Part shown: piece after piece, positions 28,423-37,459 of the stretch
Position numbering within the stretch: position 1 is the stretch's first letter
How the letters are laid out: the number at the start of each line of letters is the position of its first letter
Assembly: GCA_027067775.1 (NCBI GenBank)
Contig: JAMOVK010000081.1
Coordinates: 1-37,459 of the forward strand
Source: Deltaproteobacteria bacterium
GTDB taxonomy: Bacteria > Desulfobacterota > Dissulfuribacteria > Dissulfuribacterales > QOAL01
Length of the DNA stretch: 37,459 nucleotides
Direction of reading: 5' to 3'
Notes under the pieces: generated by a model
Seen by the model: only the letters and a program-made list of their open reading frames with translations
Told to the model about the DNA's origin: nothing
Database searches by the model: none
Position numbers and translations under genes: made by a program

Positions 28423-28908
28423 ATGACCGGAAAATTTACCCATCTTGACCACAAAGGCCAGGCTAAGATGGTTGATGTCACTGCCAAAAGTCCCACCAAG
28501 CGGACCGCCATAGCCACCGGGACAGTCAAGATGGGGATGGATACCTTTAAACGGCTAAAGGATGAAAATATCCCAAAGGGGGATGTTTTCAATACAGCCA
28601 GGATTGCCGGAATAATGGCAGCTAAACAGGTGGGAAACCTTATTCCCCTCTGTCATCCCCTGCCTGTTGAATTTGTAGGGATAGACTTTTCTCTAAAGCA
28701 GGATATACCAGGGGTGACAATCACTGCTACTGCTTCCATAGATGCCAAAACCGGAGTGGAAATGGAGGCAATGACTGCTGTAGCAGTTGCAGCCCTTACC
28801 ATATATGACATGTGCAAAGGGCTTGAAAAAGGCATAGAAATTCTTGAAATAAAATTGCTGGAGAAATCAGGCGGAAAAAGCGGACACTGGGTGAGAAGGC
28901 AGCCCTGA
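28423..28908 (+). CDS. moaC: Cyclic pyranopterin monophosphate synthase MoaC
   Basis: AARIAGIMAAKQVGNLIPLCHPLPVEFVGIDF-type motif; GVEMEAMTAVAVAALTIYDMCK. Confidence 0.97.
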   Translation: MTGKFTHLDHKGQAKMVDVTAKSPTKRTAIATGTVKMGMDTFKRLKDENIPKGDVFNTARIAGIMAAKQVGNLIPLCHPLPVEFVGIDFSLKQDIPGVTITATASIDAKTGVEMEAMTAVAVAALTIYDMCKGLEKGIEILEIKLLEKSGGKSGHWVRRQP

Positions 28909-28986
28909 TCCGCCCTAAACAGATTGACACGGTCATCTCTTCAGCCAGGTTATTTCAGGAAGTTGTACAATATGAGGAGGACTTCA

Positions 28987-29349
28987 ATGGATCAGGCTCA
29001 GCTTGAATATTTCAGGAAACTTCTTCAGGACAAACTAAATGAGCTCCTTGGCGAGGCAGACAAAACATTAGAAGAAATGACGGCCAGCGATAGCAAGGTG
29101 GCTGACCCCGCAGATCGGGCAACCATAGAATCAGACCGGAGTTTTGAGCTTAGAATAAGAGACAGGGAGCGCAAGCTCATTAAAAAGATAAAAACCGCCC
29201 TTGAACGCATTGACGAGGGCACCTATGGCATATGTGAAGAATGCGGCGAAGAGATAGGCATCAAACGTCTTGAGGCACGCCCGGTAACTACCATGTGTAT
29301 AGAGTGCAAATCAAAACAGGAAAAAGAGGAAAAGATAAAAGGACTGTAG
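28987..29349 (+). CDS. DksA/TraR-family zinc-finger protein
   Basis: MDQAQLEYFRKLLQDKLNELL...ADPADRATIESDRSFELRIRDRERKLIKKIKTALERIDEGTYGICEECGEEIGIKRLEARPVTTMCIECK; GAGGAG upstream of ATG 28987. Confidence 0.93.
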   Translation: MDQAQLEYFRKLLQDKLNELLGEADKTLEEMTASDSKVADPADRATIESDRSFELRIRDRERKLIKKIKTALERIDEGTYGICEECGEEIGIKRLEARPVTTMCIECKSKQEKEEKIKGL

Positions 29350-29362
29350 GCCTGTTAAATTA

Positions 29363-30355
29363 ATGCCTGAACTCAGAAGAGATCCTATTATTGGACGATG
29401 GGTCATTATTGCATCAGAGCGCGGGAAAAGACCTTATGATTTTGTTCTTGAAAAGGACAAAACCAAGGGGGGATTTTGTCCACTGTGTCCCGGCCATGAA
29501 CATACAACCCCACCAGAAGTACTAGTTTACGGTCGACCAGATCACAACCCCAATGGCCCGGGATGGCGGTTAAGGGTTGTTCCAAACAAGTTTCCTGCCC
29601 TGATTATTGAAGGAGATCTGGACAAAAGAGGAGAAGGTATCTATGACAAGATGAACGGCATAGGTGCCCATGAAGTAATAATAGAATCTCCCAACCATCA
29701 CGAAACACTGGCAGAAATGGATGTTGAGCAACTGGTTTTGGTATTTCGTGCATACAAGGACAGAATTATAGATCTTGCCAGGGATATGCGCTTTAAATAC
29801 ATCATAGTGTTCAAAAACTTTGGCAGGGCTGCTGGTGCATCCCTTGAACACTCTCATTCCCAGCTTATTGCCTTACCAATTGTTCCCCAGATAATTCAAG
29901 AGGAACTGGATGGATGTATGCGCTACTTTGATTACAAGGAGCGTTGTGTGTTTTGTGACATTATCCGTCAGGAACGATCACAAGATACGCGCCTTGTAGA
30001 CGAAAACGAAGACTTTGTTACAATCTGTCCTTTTGCACCAAGATCTCCCTTTGAGATGTGGGTCATGCCCAAAAGACACCAATCTAGATTTATTTCAATG
30101 GACGACAGCCAGCTCTATCAGCTCGCGCGGCTCTTTTCTTCAACCATGAAAAAGCTGGAAAATGTCCTTCCAAACGTCCCTTACAACTTTATGCTACATA
30201 CCGCACCCTTAAGGGATTCCCATTTGGAACACTATCACTGGCACATTGAAATAATGCCAAAGATAAACACGGTGGCTGGTTTTGAATGGGGAACTGGTTT
30301 CCATATAAATACTGTCCCGCCAGAAGAGGCCGCTTCTATTCTCAGGGGTTCATGA
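29363..30355 (+). CDS. galT: Galactose-1-phosphate uridylyltransferase
   Basis: ELRRDPIIGRWVIIASERGKRP, FCPLCPGHE, GASLEHSHSQLIALP, EHYHWHIEIMP. Confidence 0.95.
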   Translation: MPELRRDPIIGRWVIIASERGKRPYDFVLEKDKTKGGFCPLCPGHEHTTPPEVLVYGRPDHNPNGPGWRLRVVPNKFPALIIEGDLDKRGEGIYDKMNGIGAHEVIIESPNHHETLAEMDVEQLVLVFRAYKDRIIDLARDMRFKYIIVFKNFGRAAGASLEHSHSQLIALPIVPQIIQEELDGCMRYFDYKERCVFCDIIRQERSQDTRLVDENEDFVTICPFAPRSPFEMWVMPKRHQSRFISMDDSQLYQLARLFSSTMKKLENVLPNVPYNFMLHTAPLRDSHLEHYHWHIEIMPKINTVAGFEWGTGFHINTVPPEEAASILRGS

Positions 30356-30379
30356 TATAATTTTGAACAAGGGGGAGTT

Positions 30380-30748
30380 ATGAATGAATCAAAGAAAAAG
30401 ATCCTGGTAGTAGATGATGAGGAAAGCATACATCTTCTTTACAGGGAAGAGCTAGAAGAGGAAGGCTATCAGGTAATATCTGCAATGAGCGGAGAAGAGG
30501 GCCTAAAACTGTTCCAGGAAGAACAGCCTGACCTTGTCATACTGGACATCAACATGCCAGGAATGGACGGCATCGAGGTTCTCAGGCAGATGAAACAGAT
30601 GAAACCAGATGTCCCTGTAATCTTGAGCTCAGCCTATCCAGAATATAAACAGGATCTGGCCTCATGGGCATCCGATGATTACATTGTCAAGTCTTTTAAT
30701 CTTGATGAACTGAAAAACTCGGTTAAAAGACACTTAAATAAAGGCTAG
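30380..30748 (+). CDS. Stand-alone response regulator receiver domain
   Basis: ILVVDDEESIHLLYREELEEEGY...LVILDINMPGMDGIEVLRQMK...VILSSAYPEY...YIVKSF. Confidence 0.95.
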   Translation: MNESKKKILVVDDEESIHLLYREELEEEGYQVISAMSGEEGLKLFQEEQPDLVILDINMPGMDGIEVLRQMKQMKPDVPVILSSAYPEYKQDLASWASDDYIVKSFNLDELKNSVKRHLNKG

Positions 30749-32211
30749 GGCACATATTTTATATAAAAGGATATCTTTTGATAACCGTTGCCTCCTACAG
30801 CCTCTATTACGGTATCATACTTTTTCTGAATAAGGTCGAATATCGAAAAACCGGTTTCTCTTTCTAAAGGCATCTTTAGGGCCTTGGCATTATGGGATAC
30901 AGACAATACCAGATGACCGTCCTCTTCGAGGGTCTCGATTTTAAGATGCCTTTCATTCTGTGTTTGCATCTCTCTGCTCAAGTGCTGGATCAGGGCAATC
31001 AAGGCATTTAACCAATCAAAATAATCTCCTTCAAAATGGGGCAGATTTCTTTTTAAATCCAGACTCACATTTATCCTTCTAAACCTCTCGTGAACACTCA
31101 AAATATGCACGGTCTCTTGCACCAGCTTGTTAAGCGAGATGGTACTTTGAAAGGCCCCGAGCTTTTCTCTTTCTCTCCTCTTGGCGGCGACAGTACAGTG
31201 TTGGGTAATCTGATCTACAAGCCCGTCGATGGTCTCAAGTTCCAGCAACCAATCATCAACAGCCATCTTAGCTGAGCCCGCCTGACGCTGATGCGCCATC
31301 TTCATCTTCAAAAGATCTATTCGGCCAACCACGGCAGATAGAGGACTTATTATATCTTCTAAAAGTTCATCCACTATATGGCCCATCAAGGTGAATCTGT
31401 ACTGTTCAAACAGGCTTTTGTTTTTTCTCTCAATATTATTTTTTAGTTTATAAAGGGCGGTAACATCTCTGACCTGAATTAACACGGCTTCGTTGATCGG
31501 ATGACAATTCATGTATTTGTAACATATATTATAAAAATGGGTCTCCTGCTCTCCGCCTGCTCCCCCGTATTTTAAGGCAAGGGCCCTGTGGTGCTTGTCT
31601 TTCTTAGTATAAAGAACCTCCTGAAGATCCTGCTTAAGATTAAACTGCTCAGAAGAAAAAAGTTTCAAAATGGAAGGAATTTCAGTGAGCTTCTGTCCCC
31701 TTGCCTTGTCTCTATCAACAGGGACAAGGGGCTGACGCCTGCTAAGCGACATTATCCTCATGTTTGAATCTACCAAGAAAGCTCCCTCTGCAAGGGTATC
31801 AAGCATGGAATCCATAAAGTCTACATCTGCTTTTCTGTTCTTGGAGATTAAAAGAAGGATTTGAAGGAACAGCCTCTGGCTGTCTTTTATAAACACACCA
31901 CCTAGACAGCCATCATCCTGGGATTTTTTCCATCGGATCTTGCCCTTTAGGGATACCTGATGCTCTGGTAGCTCAATATCTGGAGAAATAATAAGCTCTT
32001 GCCCCTCTTTAAATGTGTCTTTTTCTGTCTTAAGAAGAAAACCCTTGGGGCTTATGTCCAGTATCAAACCCTTTTCAGGCTGGGGCCTGTCAGAATCTAG
32101 ACCGAGCAGCAATTGAACAGGCATGTGTATGGGAATACGAGGGAATTTCCTTCGGTCATCCTTAAATGACTCTTGAGATACTACAAGACTGTTGGGCATT
32201 TGATTTAGCAC
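30745..32211 (-). CDS. PilZ domain - PAS-like - degenerate histidine kinase protein
   Basis: DRRKFPRIPIHMPVQLLLG...LILDISPKGFLLKTE (PilZ); kinase-like DHp MGHIVDELLEDIISPLSAVVGRIDLL without the H-box His; no clear N/G boxes. GTG 32211 or ATG 32199 start. Confidence 0.82.
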   Translation of the reverse strand: MLNQMPNSLVVSQESFKDDRRKFPRIPIHMPVQLLLGLDSDRPQPEKGLILDISPKGFLLKTEKDTFKEGQELIISPDIELPEHQVSLKGKIRWKKSQDDGCLGGVFIKDSQRLFLQILLLISKNRKADVDFMDSMLDTLAEGAFLVDSNMRIMSLSRRQPLVPVDRDKARGQKLTEIPSILKLFSSEQFNLKQDLQEVLYTKKDKHHRALALKYGGAGGEQETHFYNICYKYMNCHPINEAVLIQVRDVTALYKLKNNIERKNKSLFEQYRFTLMGHIVDELLEDIISPLSAVVGRIDLLKMKMAHQRQAGSAKMAVDDWLLELETIDGLVDQITQHCTVAAKRREREKLGAFQSTISLNKLVQETVHILSVHERFRRINVSLDLKRNLPHFEGDYFDWLNALIALIQHLSREMQTQNERHLKIETLEEDGHLVLSVSHNAKALKMPLERETGFSIFDLIQKKYDTVIEAVGGNGYQKISFYIKYVP

Positions 32212-32244
32212 CTTTCCCTATCGGTCACCTGATTACCTTTGAGG

Positions 32245-32260
32245 TGCAAACAGAATACCA
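32245..32260 (-). promoter_or_regulatory. Candidate sigma54 (-24/-12) promoter for the PilZ-kinase gene
   Basis: Minus-strand TGGTAT-TCTGT-TTGCA: GG at 32259-32258 and GC at 32247-32246 with exactly 10 nt between; about 35-45 nt upstream of the start codon. Confidence 0.55.
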
Positions 32261-32392
32261 ATGACCCATGCTGGAATTATGCCTTTTAGCGGAAGATGCG
32301 GGCTATTTTGAGTGGCACATCAATATCTAGGTAAAAAATTTTCCAGCAGAAAAGAAAAAAAATTCCTTTGGAACAGAAAATTTATTCAGCCA

Positions 32393-33466
32393 TCATGGGA
32401 TGGTAACGCTGATGCCATCCCTTATATACTCTTCTTTTAGGGTCTCTATACCATACTCTTTGATCTTGTACAGTATAGCCTTGTAGCTGATCTTTAACAG
32501 AACTGCAGCATCCCTTTTATTGCCGCCGGTCCTTCTTAAGGCTTCCTCAATAAAAATCCTTTCCGCCTTGGACTGGGCAAGCTTTTTGACCTGCTTCAAA
32601 GACGGAAAAGAGTCAAGAAATTCATCTTGGATTCCATCTATTACCGAATCAATAAGATCCTCCTCGCGAGAAAAATCCTTGCGTGGTATCTTGGTATCAG
32701 ATTGGCGCTTCAAATCTTTCTTTGCAAGCAGTTCCTGTTTTACCGCATCGTCATTGCCCATGACAATGATCTTCTGCACATAGTTTTCCAGCTCCCTAAC
32801 ATTTCCAGGCCAATAATAATCCATGAAAATATCCATTAGTTCTTCAGAAATGCGAAGACCCCTGACACTTCTGTTTAGGACCTTACTGTATTTAATAAGA
32901 AAATGGTCTATAAGGGCTGGAATATCTTCTTTGCGATCTCGCAGGGGAGGAACCTCGATTTTGATAATGTTGATTCGATAGTAAAGATCTTCTCTAAAAG
33001 TACCTTTTTGGATATCTGCTTCAAGGTCATGGTTAGTTGCGCAAACAACCCAAACATCTACCTTTTTGTCTTTTATGCCCCCAACTCTGCAAAATTCAGA
33101 ATCCTGGAGCACCTGCAGCAACTTGGCCTGGAGCCCTATAGACATATCTCCAATTTCATCCAGAAATATGGTTCCACCATCTGCAAGCTCAAACTTACCA
33201 GGCTTGGCCTCGGTTGCGCCGGTAAAGGCCCCCTTCTCATAGCCAAAGAGTTCGCTTTCCAAAAGCTCATTTGGCAGCGCAGCACAATTAACCTTGACAA
33301 AAGGTTTGGACACCCGAGGAGACTGCCGATGCAGACTCCGTGCGACAAGCTCCTTGCCAACACCACTTTCGCCCGTAATCAGGACACTGAGCCCGGTATC
33401 AGAGACCTGAGTAATTAGCTCCTTCAACCTTCTTATGGGTGCGCTATTACCAATTATTTCCGTCAT
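32393..33466 (-). CDS. Sigma54-dependent transcriptional activator (AAA+ and Fis-type HTH, no receiver domain)
   Basis: [54 protein letters not shown]-terminal [36 protein letters not shown]. Confidence 0.96.
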   Translation of the reverse strand: MTEIIGNSAPIRRLKELITQVSDTGLSVLITGESGVGKELVARSLHRQSPRVSKPFVKVNCAALPNELLESELFGYEKGAFTGATEAKPGKFELADGGTIFLDEIGDMSIGLQAKLLQVLQDSEFCRVGGIKDKKVDVWVVCATNHDLEADIQKGTFREDLYYRINIIKIEVPPLRDRKEDIPALIDHFLIKYSKVLNRSVRGLRISEELMDIFMDYYWPGNVRELENYVQKIIVMGNDDAVKQELLAKKDLKRQSDTKIPRKDFSREEDLIDSVIDGIQDEFLDSFPSLKQVKKLAQSKAERIFIEEALRRTGGNKRDAAVLLKISYKAILYKIKEYGIETLKEEYIRDGISVTIP

Positions 33467-33626
33467 AATTTCAATTTTATGAGACGACTATTAATTAAAG
33501 AAAAAAAATAAAAGAAAAAACCTTCCCTTTTAACTTTGCTTTATTTTATTGATATCGTCAAGTTTTAGGAAAAGAATTAGCAAATTTGCAGGAAACTGTT
33601 GGGACTTCAAACTGCTAGGAAGGCAT

Positions 33627-33657
33627 AAAAAAAGCCCTCCAGAATAACCTGGAGGGC
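33627..33657 (-). terminator. Rho-independent terminator of the rRNA operon
   Basis: Minus strand GCCCTCCAG-GTTATT-CTGGAGGGC followed by TTTTTTT. Confidence 0.9.
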
Positions 33658-33667
33658 CAAAATTAAT

Positions 33668-33783
33668 CCCGGCGGTGACCTACTCTCCCACCCACTAACG
33701 GGGCAGTACCATCGGCGCTGAAGGGCTTAACTTCCGAGTTCGGAATGGGATCGGGTGTTTCCCCTTCGCCATTGCCACCGGAA
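33668..33783 (-). rRNA. rrf: 5S ribosomal RNA
   Basis: Minus-strand sequence CCGGTGGCAATGGCGAAGGGGAAACACCCGATCCCATTCCGAACTCGGAAGTTAAGCC...GGTCACCGCCGGGA. Confidence 0.93.
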
Positions 33784-33869
33784 ACCTATTTTGTTGGTAT
33801 ATATAAAAACTTAAATATGGGCCTTCTTCTGAGTATCCGTAGTTTGCATCTGGAAACAAGTGAAAAAAT

Positions 33870-36819
<2,950 letters not shown>

Positions 36820-36960
36820 AAAATTGTCTTTGTTTCCTAAGGACTACGGATTTCTCAGTTTATTGCCCATATTTAATTTTCAAAGAACTCGTTATTTCCA
36901 TTCAGGTGCCTTTTCAAAAGCAACTCAATGGAAACAACTTCATTTACGGCCTGTCTCAAC

Positions 36961-37036
36961 TGGTGGAGGTGACCGGGATCGAACCGATGACCTCCTGCGT
37001 GCAAAGCAGGCGCTCTCCCAGCTGAGCTACACCCCC
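36961..37036 (-). tRNA. tRNA-Ala (anticodon TGC), CCA encoded
   Basis: GGGGGTGTAGCTCAGCTGGGAGAGCGCCTGCTTTGCACGCAGGAGGTCATCGGTTCGATCCCGGTCACCTCCACCA. Confidence 0.97.
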
Positions 37037-37055
37037 ACTCCATTCATTTACTTCG

Positions 37056-37132
<77 letters not shown>

Positions 37133-37231
37133 ATAGTCCATTTGCCGCACACCGATCTGTATTTTTACAAAGAGCGGTTATGCCGATCCTTCAAAACTGA
37201 ATAGCAGTCTGTCGGGCAGGTTTTTGTTCAT

Positions 37232-37459
<228 letters not shown>

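Overview
Bacterial chromosomal window, probably from a Desulfobacterota/deltaproteobacterium-like organism (inferred from gene content only). Most of it is densely packed housekeeping and metabolic genes: mrp/NBP35-like (partial), greA, CDF transporter, B12-binding radical SAM protein, htpX, fbp, ndk, thiL, ogt-like, YfcE-like phosphodiesterase, HyuA-like, two histidine kinases, cbiD, ClC channel, cbiET, waaA, lpxK, a TonB receptor/ABC_sub_bind/histidine kinase cluster, rpoZ, dnaJ, moaC, dksA-like, galT, a lone receiver, a PilZ-degenerate kinase and a sigma54 activator. The right end is a minus-strand rRNA operon (16S partial, tRNA-Ile, tRNA-Ala, 23S, 5S, terminator). The strongest unusual signals are: (1) an HTH/amphi-Trp fusion gene in a sparse island, with a perfect palindrome between its -35 and -10 boxes and an internal in-frame ATG behind a 10-nt perfect Shine-Dalgarno, suggesting two products from one autoregulated gene; (2) a promoter-to-terminator unit of about 350 nt upstream of greA with no credible ORF, a candidate leader/sRNA; (3) a RiPP-maturation-like B12 radical SAM protein overlapping a TPR protein gene, next to htpX and without a visible precursor; (4) a GG-N10-GC sigma54-type promoter between a receiver-less sigma54 activator and a PilZ-degenerate histidine kinase; (5) a CDF transporter fused to a NifX/NifB-like domain; (6) a perfect 15-bp inverted repeat inside the start of thiL. 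All calls are from reading the sequence; no searches were run.
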